A stretch of 64,000 nt of DNA, from positions 18,670,474 to 18,734,473 of the forward strand of contig JALMQS010000085.1 of the NCBI GenBank assembly GCA_024734495.1, written 5' to 3'. Origin of the DNA: Forficula auricularia (taxonomy: Eukaryota; Arthropoda; Insecta; Dermaptera; Forficulidae). The notes beneath the pieces were generated by a model. That model did not search any database. It saw only the letters and a program-made list of their open reading frames with translations, and had not been told where the DNA came from. Below, piece by piece: positions 44,700 through 56,205 of this stretch. The translations under genes were made by a program, and so were the position numbers. Numbering within the stretch: the first letter of the stretch is position 1; the number at the start of each line of letters is the position of its first letter.

Positions 44700-45145
44700 A
44701 TGACTCTGGAGAAGCAAATAAAACAAATAGCAGCCAAGTGGGCCTAAATAAAATTAGAAAGCAGATTCTTATTTAGATTCGCATAGTTTTAATATTAACA
44801 AACATGCAAAATTACGATTTAAAGAGCAACTAGTGCAAGATCTTTAAATGTACAGGCATCGAATATAAGACCTAAGTTACCAAGCTTTACGTTTAAAAAC
44901 AGCATGGCTTGTGGCAATGTGAAAAATTTAAAAAGCTTTCTTTAGAAGAAAGGTCAAAGTTTGTAAATCAAAACAAATTGTGTAAAAAATGCTTTTTCTC
45001 TTCTCATTATGTGAATGATTGTAAACGCTTTAATTGTCGCTGTGGTCTTAAACTGTCTCCACTTTTACATTTTTGCAGTAATTCAAAAACGAACTCTTCA
45101 CTGAAATCGGAGGGCGGAGTGGTCCAAAAAAGACCCAGAGGATAA
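44700..45145 (+). pseudogene. Gag remnant (BEL/Pao), internally deleted
   Basis: A start region (44700, MTLEKQIKQIAAKWA) reaches a stop at 44745. A C-terminal region in another frame (44897..45145) holds two Cys/His knuckles: CEKFKKLSLEERSKFV, then LCKKCFFSSHYVNDC and CRCGLKLSPLLHFC, typical of BEL/Pao Gag linkers. The DUF1759-type body of several hundred residues is absent. The knuckle frame ends at 45145 and the Pol frame is open only from 45105, so a frame change separates them. The element could not make its own capsid. Confidence 0.8.
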
Positions 45146-48100
45146 AAAGGCCGGAGAACAAACTGACACAAAGTCTTCCTCCAAGACATCAGGACACTGC
45201 GGAGTGGACGGATCCACAACGTTATTAAGCCGAGCTCTCATCAAAACACAAGACATTTCTGGACGTGAGGTACACATTCGTGCTTTCATTGATACCGGAA
45301 GTGAGATTTCTCTAATCTCAGAGGAAATCGTTAATCAATTAGGTTTAGAAAAACAGAACGCCCTTTTGAATGTAAAAGGTTTAAAAGGCCAACACGTAAC
45401 TTCATCTAAAGGTTTAGTAAATTTGAAAATTGGTTCAATTGTCGATGATAGCTATGAATTGGATGCACCATTCTATGTTGTAAACAGCCTAAATTTGACT
45501 ATACCTTCAGTCCCTTTAAAAAGAAGTCAATTTAAATTTATTAGTGGGTTACCGTTATCAGATGGTACGTTTAATACACCCCACACCACTGGAGTCCTAA
45601 TAGGAGCAGATTTATTTTCAAAATTAATGCTAAACGACATTAGGAAAAGTCAAGATCAAAATCTTGTAGCACAGAATACCTCGTTAGGTTGGATTGTCTT
45701 CGGAAAGGCCGAAGCATTATACAAAAACGATTTCAATTTTAATAATAAAAATACTTATGCAGCAGCAACGTTAGAAGAAATTAATTCTAATGTTTTAAAG
45801 CTGATGGACTTGGATTCGACGCCAGACCATGCAGCAGATAGCATTTCAAATGCAGAGTTACAATTCCAATTTAGTATTAAAGAGAATGGAAGTGGCCAAT
45901 TACAAGTGGCACTACCTTTCAAAATTGATCCCCCAATTTTAGGTGACTCGCTGCACAAAGCTCTTACCATGTTAAAAAGACAAGAAGTTAAATTAAATAG
46001 CAATCCTCTATTAAAGGAAGAATATTTTCAGTACTTTGATACATTAAAAGAATTAAATTTTATTGAATTAGTAGGTCCTCTTACTATGCATGATAAAACA
46101 AAAAACAATCAACAATTTTACCTCCCACATTTCGGGGTATACAAGGGTGAAAATAGTCCCCTAAGAATAGTTTTGAATGGATCAGCTAAGTCTTCCTCAA
46201 AATATTCATTGAATGATTGCCTAGAGGTAGGTGACACCCTCCAGAATGACATACGTCTAGTTTTAACCAGGTTTCGCACTTACAAATTTGTAGTCACTAC
46301 AGATATTGTAAAAATGTATCTTCAAATTTTAATCGATCCTGACCACCGGAATTATTTAAGAATTCTGTGGAAAGACATGCAGGAAGATGTCATAAACATC
46401 TACAGGTTTAGTTGTTTACCATTTGGATTAGCTCCAGCGGCTTACCTAGCGATAAGATGTTTAATTTGGTTAGCAGAGAAAAATTCTGCAGAGTACCCAC
46501 AAGTAGAATCTATAATTAAAAAGAATACTTATCTAGATGATTTTTTAATAGGGAGTGATTCTCCACAAAGCCTTTTAACATTAATAAAAGATTTAAATTA
46601 TGTTTTAGGTAAAGGTCATTTTAAATTAGACAAATGGGTTTCTAATTCCCCCTTAATTTTAGATCTTTTGCAAAAAGAAAATATTTTAACTGCTCAGTCT
46701 AAATTTATTCCTTTTGGAGACCATTCTACAGTCTTAGGTTTAGTTTGGTTCTCAGATTCAGATCAATTTTCTTTTAATTTCACCTCTTTTTCCAATGAGA
46801 ATCTCACAAAGAGAAACATTTTGTCAGATCTAGCCAAGATTTATGATCCATTGGGATGGATTTCACCATGCATTATAACTTTTAAAATCATATTTCAAAG
46901 TTTGTGGAAAGCAGGACTCAACTGGGATGATCCTGTACCCTATGCTTATCAGGAGCTGTGGTCAAACTTTAGAAAAGAGATGACACAAATTTCGAATTTC
47001 AGAATACAAAGATATTTATTTAAAAATACTTTGTCCAAGTTTAAATTATTTGGATATGCAGACTCTAGTGAATTAGCTTATGGAGCTGTAATTTATTTAG
47101 TAGAATATGATTCGCAAAATAATTATATTGACTCAAACTTGATTTATGCAAAATTTAAGGTAGCTCCTTTAAAGTCTTTAACAATTCCAAGGTTAGAATT
47201 AACCGCAGCTTTAACTTTAGTTAACTCCATAAAATTTATCTTAAGGGCCTTTGAAATCAAACTTGAATTCATTTATTTACTTTCAGACTCTACAGTAGTT
47301 TTGAACTGGATTTCCAGCCCACCTTACAAATTTAAAACTTTCGTTTCTAATAGGATTACTGAAATACAGAGTTTAGATTTTCCTCACTCCTGGTCACATG
47401 TTCCAACCGCAGAAAACCCTGCAGACTTGGGGACCAGAGGGATTTCAGTAGAAAATTTTTTAAACACAGAATTTTGGAAAAAGGGTTACAAAGCACACTT
47501 TTTATCAAACCCCACCCCATTTAAATTCCTCAACGAGGTTAAAACCCCAGAGGAAGAAAATAAAAAAGAAGTTGTAAGTTTTGTGCACTCACTTCTCAAA
47601 AAAGAAGAAGTAATAGATAAATATTTGTCACAATTCTCTTCATTGGAAAGATTAGTTTCTCACCTTTCAATACTCAAAAAGTTCTGTATCTATTTAAAAA
47701 TAAAAAGGGAATATCCCGATGATTATAAAGAAAAGTTTAAAAATTTTAAAACTATACGTCCTTTGGATAGAGAGAATTCATTATTAAATTTGATTAAATA
47801 CAGCCAAATAAGTTTTGTCACAGAAATAACTAGCTTAGAAAATCAGGAGCCGTTAGATAGAAAATCTAACATCCTAACTTTAAACCCATTCTTGGACAAA
47901 TTCCACTTGTTAAGGGTAGGAGGTCGTTTAGAAGAAGCTAACATCCCCTACAACCAAAAGCATCCTTTAATAATATCGAAAAGTTGTTACATAACTAAAT
48001 TATTAGTTAGGTCTTATCATTTAAAGTACTTACATGCAGGCCCTAATGTTATTTCGGCCTTGCTCAGACTAAAATTTTGGATAGTACAAGGGAGAAAGTT

Positions 48101-49130
48101 AATAAGAAAGGTTTGCCGTGAATGCATTACATGCTTCAAACAGAAGCCGCTAACCTACACACCCTTAATGGGAAATTTACCTGGTGATAGAGTCAATCCT
48201 TCACGACCCTTTGAAAATACAGGAGTAGACTTTTTCGGCCCATTCATGGTCCACTTAAATCTGAGACGAGGTTCCAAGCCACAAAAGGTTTACGTTTCCA
48301 CATTTGTGTGTTTCGCCACTAAAGCTTGTCATTTCGAAGTTTGTACGGATCTCAGTACAGAATGTTTCTTAAATGCTTTAAAAAGATTTATTGCCCGCAG
48401 AGGGGTTCCCAAAAGGATATATTCAGACAATGGAACAACATTTGTCTCCGCTTCCAAAGTTGTCAGGTCGGAATTGAACCAATTGATTTCAAAAATGAAA
48501 AATAATGAAGTAATGAAGTTCTTATCAGAGAATTCAATCTGTTGGTCTTTTGTACCCACCTACAGCCCTCACTTCGGTGGACTTTGGGAATCATCTGTGC
48601 GTGTTTGTAAACAATACCTTAAAAGAATTGTAGGACAGAGCTTTTTAACGTTGTTGGAGCTAGAAACTCTTTTGTGTCAAATAGAATCAATTTTAAATTC
48701 AAGGCCTTTAACCCCTCTCTCCGATGACAGTGAAAGTCTTGAATACTTGTCACCTGGACATTTTCTAGTTGGTCAACCTCTTGTACAATTACCAGTATTA
48801 GAACATTGTCAAGAAAGAAATTGTAAATTAAATCAAAGATTCAAATTTTTAGAAAATTTAAAAGCCGGTTTTTGGAAAGCTTGGTCCAATAACTATCTAA
48901 ACACTTTACAACAACGGTATAAAGGTAAAACCAAAATTGTAAACCTTGTTGTAAATCAATTAGTTCTTATACAAGACAAAAATACACTGACTAACCAGTG
49001 GAAGTTAGGACGTGTACTGGAAGTTTTTCCAGGCAAAGATGGTACCGTGAGGGTGGTTAAGTTGAAAACCCAGTTGGGAACAATAACAAGACCAGTTGTC
49101 AAATTGGCCCCATTGCCAATAGAAATTTAG
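45105..49130 (+). CDS. pol: BEL/Pao Pol polyprotein, intact frame
   Basis: The frame is open from 45105 to TAG at 49130. In BEL/Pao elements Pol is normally fused to Gag, and no initiator is obvious: the codon at 45204 is GTG, not ATG. Counting from 45204: protease DTGS at residues 30-33; reverse transcriptase with Asp367 (TTDIVKMY) and YLDD at 443-446; RNase H acidic residues Asp620, Glu665 and Asp695; integrase zinc-binding His939, His944 and Cys971/974/977; integrase core Asp1009, Asp1075 and Glu1129; then a DUF5641-like C-terminus (about 1215-1300). All expected catalytic residues are present and there is no internal stop, so the enzyme could be active if translated. Gag upstream is broken, so mobilisation would need Gag from another copy. 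Confidence 0.95.
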   Translation, partial: NRRAEWSKKDPEDKKAGEQTDTKSSSKTSGHCGVDGSTTLLSRALIKTQDISGREVHIRAFIDTGSEISLISEEIVNQLGLEKQNALLNVKGLKGQHVTSSKGLVNLKIGSIVDDSYELDAPFYVVNSLNLTIPSVPLKRSQFKFISGLPLSDGTFNTPHTTGVLIGADLFSKLMLNDIRKSQDQNLVAQNTSLGWIVFGKAEALYKNDFNFNNKNTYAAATLEEINSNVLKLMDLDSTPDHAADSISNAELQFQFSIKENGSGQLQVALPFKIDPPILGDSLHKALTMLKRQEVKLNSNPLLKEEYFQYFDTLKELNFIELVGPLTMHDKTKNNQQFYLPHFGVYKGENSPLRIVLNGSAKSSSKYSLNDCLEVGDTLQNDIRLVLTRFRTYKFVVTTDIVKMYLQILIDPDHRNYLRILWKDMQEDVINIYRFSCLPFGLAPAAYLAIRCLIWLAEKNSAEYPQVESIIKKNTYLDDFLIGSDSPQSLLTLIKDLNYVLGKGHFKLDKWVSNSPLILDLLQKENILTAQSKFIPFGDHSTVLGLVWFSDSDQFSFNFTSFSNENLTKRNILSDLAKIYDPLGWISPCIITFKIIFQSLWKAGLNWDDPVPYAYQELWSNFRKEMTQISNFRIQRYLFKNTLSKFKLFGYADSSELAYGAVIYLVEYDSQNNYIDSNLIYAKFKVAPLKSLTIPRLELTAALTLVNSIKFILRAFEIKLEFIYLLSDSTVVLNWISSPPYKFKTFVSNRITEIQSLDFPHSWSHVPTAENPADLGTRGISVENFLNTEFWKKGYKAHFLSNPTPFKFLNEVKTPEEENKKEVVSFVHSLLKKEEVIDKYLSQFSSLERLVSHLSILKKFCIYLKIKREYPDDYKEKFKNFKTIRPLDRENSLLNLIKYSQISFVTEITSLENQEPLDRKSNILTLNPFLDKFHLLRVGGRLEEANIPYNQKHPLIISKSCYITKLLVRSYHLKYLHAGPNVISALLRLKFWIVQGRKLIRKVCRECITCFKQKPLTYTPLMGNLPGDRVNPSRPFENTGVDFFGPFMVHLNLRRGSKPQKVYVSTFVCFATKACHFEVCTDLSTECFLNALKRFIARRGVPKRIYSDNGTTFVSASKVVRSELNQLISKMKNNEVMKFLSENSICWSFVPTYSPHFGGLWESSVRVCKQYLKRIVGQSFLTLLELETLLCQIESILNSRPLTPLSDDSESLEYLSPGHFLVGQPLVQLPVLEHCQERNCKLNQRFKFLENLKAGFWKAWSNNYLNTLQQRYKGKTKIVNLVVNQLVLIQDKNTLTNQWKLGRVLEVFPGKDGTVRVVKLKTQLGTITRPVVKLAPLPIEI

Positions 49131-49382
49131 TTTATAAGTTGATAAACAAAATGATTTTGTCTAACCAAAACAAACACCATTAGTATTTAAGTAATTAGTT
49201 TTAAGATCATTAAATTTTTTTAAAAAAAAAAAAAAGAAATGTTTATCATATGTAAAGTGACAAAGTCCATATTCTGAAAACATCTGTGAAATGTCAAAAC
49301 TCACCCAGCTGTCAAAGACACTTTAAAAGACTTTAGTTTTAATTCGTTAAAAGAGGATCTTTTAACAAAAATTGGGGAGTTA

Positions 49383-51096
49383 TGTTCAAACTTAAGAGTT
49401 TTCAGCCTTTTTTTTATGTTAATTAATTTAATTAAAATTAATTCAAATAGTTTTAAGTTTTCAATTTATCAAAAAAAATATTATAGAAATTTGTTTTCAT
49501 TTTCCTATTGTAAAGGATATTTTAATATCTTTATTTAAAATATTCTAGAAAAAGATTCAATTTCACAACAAAACTGATATCTTTTCAATCAAAAATTAAT
49601 TATACTGGCAGTAATTCAATACTTTGTCGTTTCAAAGGAAATTTATTTAGAGAAAAATACGAATTCCAGTCGCTGTTAAGCAAGCCTTTCGAGAGAACAA
49701 AAATACAGTCATAAAAAATGTGTGACGTTCACCAATCAAAATCCTAGTTTTGATCACGTGACCGTCTGGGCCCTCTTCACAGCTAGTGAAACCGGGCGAG
49801 CTCAGTTGGTTTTACGCTCTGCCTTCATGTAGACCGAACTCGGGTTGCTCTGCTCGTCTTGTTAAGCGAGAGAGAACTCTACTGCCTGCGCGGCCATTGA
49901 ACAGCCCATTATACAGTGGCTGGTTCGTTGTGTCCTTCCTCTTACACTGGTCGGACCCATAGGATGCTGTTCTTTGCTTTTTAGCGAGAAAGATCTTCAT
50001 TGCCTTGCGAGGCCATTTTGAACAGCTCGTATACAGTAGCTGGTTCGTTGCGTTTTTTCACCCACGCTGGTGTTAATCCGCCATCTTTAAATATCTTGTT
50101 TGATTAATTATACGCTAATTATCAACCTGAATTGACGGGTTCAAAGGAACTCCAGAGAAAAGGATTTCTCAAATTGCTTTGTTTCCAACTAATGCAAGAT
50201 TTTAGTGTGGAACAAGGACGGATACATCCTCTTTAAGAGAAAGGCTTCAGCTAACGTTTTCAATTGACGAAAAATAATTTCTTTTGGAACAATCGTGTTG
50301 AAAAACAAGCTAAGTAGTTTAATAATTATTTGTAAAACTGTTTATATATTAATCATTAAATATTAGAAATATTTTTCTATTATATTGAAAATAATTCACT
50401 CTTTAATTCAGAGTTGTATTACTCAATTGATATAATTATCAATTAATTCATGAAATATTGCTATGTTACAATTAATATATTAATTATATAAAACTGTATT
50501 TATTTTATAAAACATAATGTTACTATAACATGTGCATTTGATATTTTTCCACTGCTGATTTATTAAAAGAAAATAAAAAGTTGTTATTTTGTTTAAATAT
50601 TAAATTTGAGTTTTATATTGCTTCCTCCGCCATATTTAAAAAATAAGAAATAATAAGGAGTCTTCCATCTTTGAGATATATATTTTATTTTGTTTAATAA
50701 CCAATCCTGTTTTTAATTATTATTAAAAACAAAATCACTATTTATTTGAACTTTAAAAATAAGAATATTTTCCAGAACATTTACCATTTTTCAAAGTAGT
50801 TTTGATTACTAGCACATTATTCGAACCTGCGGTCAAACCAATTCATTTAACGGTTCCTTTTTTTGAAGTCTTTGGATGCGAAGCGCTATTAAGGGTGGTT
50901 TTTCACTAACGCTTCCTGGCCCGGTATACATCCTTCTTAGCAAAGGGGTTGATATCCAAGAATCTGTTTGCATCAACCAAAGCGTTCTGAGCTAGACTTC
51001 ACGGGAAGCAAGTCCATTTAGGGTGTAAACACGTTCTTCGATATTAGTCAATTGATTGAAAAATTAATTGGCCTTAAGAATCCCGACCCCCAAACA
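49383..51096 (+). repeat. 3' LTR of the BEL/Pao element (1714 bp)
   Basis: It matches the 5' LTR except for isolated differences (for example near its base 10, in a T-run, near 49637, near 49826 and near 50640). The same internal 88-bp duplication is present at about 49864-50071. Confidence 0.93.
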
Positions 51097-51101
51097 GAAA
51101 C

Positions 51102-52310
51102 ATGTTCGAGAAGCTAACCCCAGGGTCATCTTAGTTTTATGAAACTGGCCCTTACATTAATAAAACTGTTTCCCAATGCCCCAAAGTATCAACACCTAAA
51201 ATATTCTAGAAATTTAATATTTTGGTCCATCATGCATGTCTAGTACTTACTTTTTCTCCATGTGATGAGTTGATTATTGCAATAAGATTCCCTGAATTCC
51301 AATTAATGGAATGGCTGTAGAGTTTTAGCCCCGAGCTGATTGGTCTGGCTCCAGCTGCTCTCCAGCTCCAGCAAGGCCATCCTCCTTCCTTAAGAGAGAC
51401 ACACAAGATAATCTCCTCTAATCTCTATTCTATTACGATTTAATATTTAATTAAAGTCGCGGAGCTAATTAAAACTCTTAATCATTTGTGGCTAATGCCC
51501 CCCCCCTCACCCGCCGTCCCCGTGGGGTTCAATTCACTCCTTGCATTTTTGATTAATTCCTCCCGGCCTCCAAATATAGCCGTTTAAACATCTATGATCT
51601 TCCAAGCGTAGCGAATAGCAAATTGTCCTTAGGGCCCTTCTGCCTCTCTATACGATCTATCATTCCGAGACAGACAGACAGACAGACGTGCTCGACAAAG
51701 TCCTATTCTCGTTAAGGGAGAAAATCCAAAAAGATTAGTTATAGACAAAAAAATAAAATTGGAATTAATTGAAATATTTTACAAGAAGGAACTTTTTTTT
51801 TAAGAGTTTAATTTTATCCGAGATATTAATGACTGAAATAGTCTAATCGGAATTTAAGAACCAGAACAGCCAGCAATCTGTTAATTTTACCGGGTACATA
51901 GGTACGCTTGAACAGGATTACGATGCCCTTGATAACAAAAGTTCATAGAAAGTTTGCTCTGGAGATATAAATATATTATCGTATCAATAAGAATCAAATT
52001 TTATAACCATTCAAAATAATTGCAGAATTATAAAAATCAAAATTTAATACATTCAATACATACTCCAATAAAAATTATTATTATTATTAATTTACAATAA
52101 ATCTATTAAATTCGATATAAATTTATTAAACCAATTATTTTACATTAATTAATGTATACATTGTATTTTTGCTTCGATTCCGGAGATTACTTCTCCACCA
52201 TCGAGTGTCCTTATTCATCTTTAGTCCTTGTTTTTAATAAGAGGAAAAATCTAATTAGATAAAAAAACCTCTTTTCCGATAATTATTTCAATTCCATCAT
52301 TTTCCATTCC
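51102..52310. other. Low-repeat DNA, no gene seen
   Basis: This is unique-looking flank of the BEL insertion, with a (CAGA)5 microsatellite at about 51669-51687 and a C-run near 51498. No exon is supportable. Confidence 0.45.
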
Positions 52311-52945
52311 CACTAATTAATTAATTTTCGTCATTTTAATATATCATAATATTTGTAATAAACTATTAGTGGGTTTTTAAATAAAAAAACAACAATTAAT
52401 TAATAAAAGGAATTTGAAAAAAGAAATATTTTAAACTTTTATTGACACTCCCACCTGTTATTAATTAATTTAATTAAGAAAACATTCATCAAATTGAAGG
52501 AACCCGAAGACCATGTTAAATGGATTTCTCGGCTTAAAAAGCCCCTAAACCGTGATTTTCGTCGAAATAGTTAAGGCTAAAAACCGATTCTTAAAACCTA
52601 TACATGAATTGTTCATTTAATAGTAACTAGTCTCTGGAGCACCGAGCGATGCTCGGTAACTTTTTGCCTCTAAATAGCTTAAGTTTCAAATTTCAGGGCT
52701 CTGCGACTTACCGAAGACGAGATAAGAACGATTAAAATATTTATTTTGCGACATGACTAATTTACACCCCATTCCTTTATTTCAATCGGATTAAAATTTA
52801 TACACGATCAATAACTCATGACACTTGATAACTACACCAATTTTTAACGAAATCGTTAGAGCCGTTTTCGAGAAACCGATTCTATATATTAGAATATATA
52901 GTATATATACAAGAATTGCTCAATTAATAACATTAGATAAGATAG
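52110..52945 (+). repeat. Repeat family E3, tandem copies
   Basis: The block 52140-52280 (CTTCGATTCCGGAGATTACT, then TCCTTGTTTTTAATAAGAGG) matches 3545-3660, and the copy ends at ATTGTTCATTTAATAG (about 52622). A second unit starts immediately with the hairpin CACCGAGCGATGCTCGGTAA (52642..52661) and ends AGAATTGCTCAATTAATAA (about 52935). This shows E3 units head to tail. Confidence 0.6.
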
Positions 52946-53099
52946 GACAAAAGATATACCAATAACCCAAATTATACGTTGGTTAATTATACTTTTAACT
53001 GGGCTTAATCGAAATTCGGAAAATGACTTAATTATTCCCTAAAAGAAAGCAAGAACTAGAAAACATAGATTCAATTCGACGGAGGAACACCCCCCCAAA

Positions 53100-53456
53100 T
53101 CCCGACAGCAATCCGGGCCACCTGGCTCACACTGCGGGATACGAACCTCTCTGACATATGCAAACGCGTAAAATATTTTACTCAAAGATTGTTATCTTAA
53201 TTTGTAAAATTTCGCGATATAGTGATTCTAAATTTAAACATATAGCCATGCCATATAATTTAAATAAAGGTGGTTGAGTGTTTCGAATTTTGAAGAAATT
53301 TAAATTATATGGCATGGCTATATGTTTAAATTTAGAATCACTATATCGCGAAATTTTACAAATTAAGATAACAATCTTTGAGTAAAATATTTTACGCGTT
53401 TGCATATGTCAGAGAGGTTCGTATCCCGCAGGTGAGCCAGGTGGCCCGGATTGCTG
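53100..53456. repeat. Near-perfect 357-bp palindrome
   Basis: Arms of about 160 bp run from CAGCAATCCGGGCCACCTGG (53106) to its inverse ending near 53455, around a loop of about 30 bp (53266-53296). Both arms contain GTTTAAATTTAGAATCAC and GCGATATAGTG. The arms differ by only a few bases. No ORF. Confidence 0.85.
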
Positions 53457-53499
53457 TTACTGGCACTGTTCGATTCCCGAGGGGGTGAAAAACAACCCT

Positions 53500-54440
53500 C
53501 TGACATATAATTAAAAATATTCCACTCCATCGGAATTAATAGATGACACCATCTTTGATCTATGATTTTCTAGTAAATTTGAATCTATTACCATCGGCAA
53601 ATTAATATCTTTCATATTAAATTAAGAAAGCAAGTAAGCTAATTAAATAACGAACTGTTTCTATATAATTTAGTATCGTAATAATTGCAAATTACTTAAG
53701 CCACGTCACTCTGTATTTCATTGGCTGTGAATGAACCTGGAAGCCGAATTGGCAGAAAGCCTCGTGTTGTTTGGTCACTTAATCAGAAGGAATCAATTGA
53801 ATTGGAGCCTGAAAAGCAGAACTCTGACGTGTCATCCTCTTCAGCGTGGCTAACAAGCGCCTGCTCCTTGGAATGAAAGCTATATTTAAATTATAATTCA
53901 ATAATTCAGTTCTAAAACCTCACTGACTCCTATTGTATGGCAGATTCATTCAAAGGAGAGAAAAAGTTAAATTCAGCGGCTGGACGCTCCTTGGTAATCC
54001 CCAAAGCCATTCTCTTACACACACACACACACACACACGTGTTAAAGTCACGTAGCTCATCTCATCTCGATGGACATCATCTTTGCTTTATCATTTTCCA
54101 TATTATATATTTATATATAGATAGATAGAGAGGGGGTTACCCTTGAGCTCTTTCAATATCTTTTAAGAGATAATCTCTCAATCTCTTGGCGCTTTACGTA
54201 TAGAAAATTTTCCAGGTGGAAATATTCTATACTTAACAATAGATAATAATTATATCCATTTTATAATAGATCAAGAAAAAGATTCTGAAATAAAAAAAAA
54301 AAAAAAGAAAAATGGAATATTCAATTTTTAACAGATTTTAAAAAGCCGGACAAGTGCGAGTCAGAATCGTATATTGAGAATTCCGATACAAATCTTCATA
54401 CGATTATTTCTAGGGCTCGGATTTCGCTCTATTTGTCTTT
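53500..54440. other. Low-repeat DNA with an (AC)n tract
   Basis: The region 53690-54060 has balanced composition and no other copy. An (AC) microsatellite lies at about 54017-54038. No supportable gene. Confidence 0.4.
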
Positions 54441-54454
54441 CTTACTTTATCATA

Positions 54455-55128
54455 CAGGTTATGGTCAAGTATTGTTATCGTGCATGATAAAAGTGGGGTT
54501 TTTCCTTCTTTTTTTCTAAATATCTAAAAAAACGGCTGAAACTATTTTGATTAAAAAAATTGAGCGAAATCATGAGATTTCGCTGTACAAAAAAGCTCTA
54601 ATAAGTGAACATTAAAAAAAATATATTTTTCGAGATAATCATTGTTTTGTCAAAATGTCTGTTAGTTTGTCTGTTAGTCTGTGCGTTACCAAATTTTTGT
54701 GGACGAGCTAGCTCAAAAACTAGTGTTAATATCGAAACCAAATTTCACAAGTAGTTTTGGTCCATTAATATTAAGAGCTGGTTAGATTTTGGTGCATATC
54801 GTCTCAAAATTAAGGGGGGTGGAGGGGCGGGGTTAAAAATTAAAAATCTAGGCCATTTGAGCAAACTCAATCAAATTTTGTATACATAATCAGTGGGACC
54901 CCAGAAGTATAAAAATGCAAAAACAAACCGCCCAAAATAGGGGGAGTGTAGGGTCAAAAAATGAAAATCTTGGCTATTTAAACTCAATCAAATTTTGTAT
55001 ACATAATCAGTGGGACCCCAGAAGTCTAAAAATGCAAAAATTAACTCCCCCTACGTGATTATAAATAATTTTAGGGGCCAAGTTGTATGGTAAAGTCAAG
55101 TGGATGGCAATATCAGAACACGTCAGCT
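54455..55128 (-). mobile_element. Repeat family E2, copy 5 (reverse)
   Basis: It starts with ACTTTATCATACAGGTTATG, then the conserved tail block, two minisatellite units (about 54850-54960 and 54970-55045) and the head ACACGTCAGCTTATTTA at the right. This is one of the most complete copies of the family. Confidence 0.75.
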
Positions 55129-55439
55129 TATTTATTTATGGGTTACAATTTAGGCCAATATGATATTTATGCGTTTCATTAAATTCTGAATAAAATAAGA
55201 GGCATTTATTAGTGCCTATAATGCCTATTTTCCCCTATTCTGGGGGTTAGTTCCTATTTAATCTATAAATGCCTTTTTTAGTGCCTAATTTATCTAAAAT
55301 TGGTAATTTCTATTTTTTACGATACATTTTCTAAATTCAAAAGTTTTTTTAATTTTTAAGAAAATATGCCGAAATTTTTTAAGGTGAGGCACCTGAATCC
55401 AAGCATAATATATTATAAAATAAAATTTCAGATGTAGTT

Positions 55440-55800
55440 AAAGTGTGCATGCATTTTTACCCGACCACCGAGGGACATCGCAGTCTCCATTATTTCTTTA
55501 AAACTACTCTTTATATCAAAACATTATTGGGAGGGAGCTAAACATAAAAAAGATAATTTATATTATTTCACATGTTGTTGTTTTTTATCGCAATTAAGAG
55601 TTGATTAGATTTTGATTGAAATCAAACGCAAAAGTAAAGGGGTCGGGAAATAATATAAAAATATATAATGAACCTATAATAAAAAAAGGGGGCCAAAATT
55701 TGGTGGGAGGGTTTAAAAAATATCAATATACCTAAGTCCCTAGACCCTTTGATCGATTTGTATCAAATACTATAATAAATAAATATTTATTAAGGGTTTA
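55440..55800 (-). repeat. Dispersed repeat, inverse copy of 31560..32240
   Basis: CCGAGGGACATCGCAGTCTC and CAAATCGATCAAAGGGTC-type blocks match the + strand copy in inverse. The ends are uncertain. Confidence 0.5.
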
Positions 55801-55982
55801 AAAAAGAGACGTGCAACTTTAATTTATTTCTTTTTATTTATGAACGCACTTTGCATTTCATCTTAAACAGAAAAAGACAATAATAGTCTTAAAAATGTAT
55901 ATCTCATATGTAGATTTCTTGTATATAGTTTTATCTGATGACTCGTGTATCCAAAAATTTTTTTAATATAAATATTGACGAA

Positions 55983-56032
55983 TTCCCGGTCTGAAGATGG
56001 CTACAACCATTAGCCGAAACGTTAGCGGGAGT
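55983..56032 (+). ncRNA. Hammerhead ribozyme candidate, small stem III type
   Basis: The core CTGAAGA is followed by an extra T, stem II GGCTA-CAACCAT-TAGCC (5 bp), GAA, self-complementary ACGT and T as the cleavage residue. Stem I pairs through CCCG/CGGG with one mismatch near the core. The ACGT stem could form only between two molecules, as reported for dimeric Penelope hammerheads. Confidence 0.5.
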
Positions 56033-56044
56033 TCATAAATAATA

Positions 56045-56205
56045 ATTAAAAAAAAATCGGTTGTCTGTAAAGTCGGTTTACTGACGATAGTTGAACGTGA
56101 CAACGTCATAAGAAAATACCATTCCATCAGTATTTTCTTATGACGTTGTCACGTCAATTATCGTCAGTAAACCGGCTTTACAGAGAACCGATTTTTTTCA
56201 TAAAA
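56045..56205. repeat. Palindrome next to the hammerhead
   Basis: AAATCGGTTGTCTGTAAAG, then CGGTTTACTGACGAT and GACAACGTCATAAGAAAATA, is matched in inverse to 56200 around a 15-bp loop. It probably forms one palindromic element with the motif at 55983. Confidence 0.7.

Larger units (their letters stand above)
42793..51096 (+). mobile_element. BEL/Pao LTR retrotransposon, 8.3 kb
   Basis: Two LTRs (42793..44507 and 49383..51096) begin TGTTCAAAC, end CCCAAACA and are flanked by GAAAC duplications (42788..42792 and 51097..51101). LTR copies differ at about four bases and one T-run, so the insertion is young. Pol is intact, while Gag has lost most of its length. A purine tract (GGGGAG near 49374) precedes the 3' LTR. 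The order protease, RT, RNase H, integrase, then DUF5641-like tail, and the 5-bp TSD, fit BEL/Pao. Confidence 0.93.
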
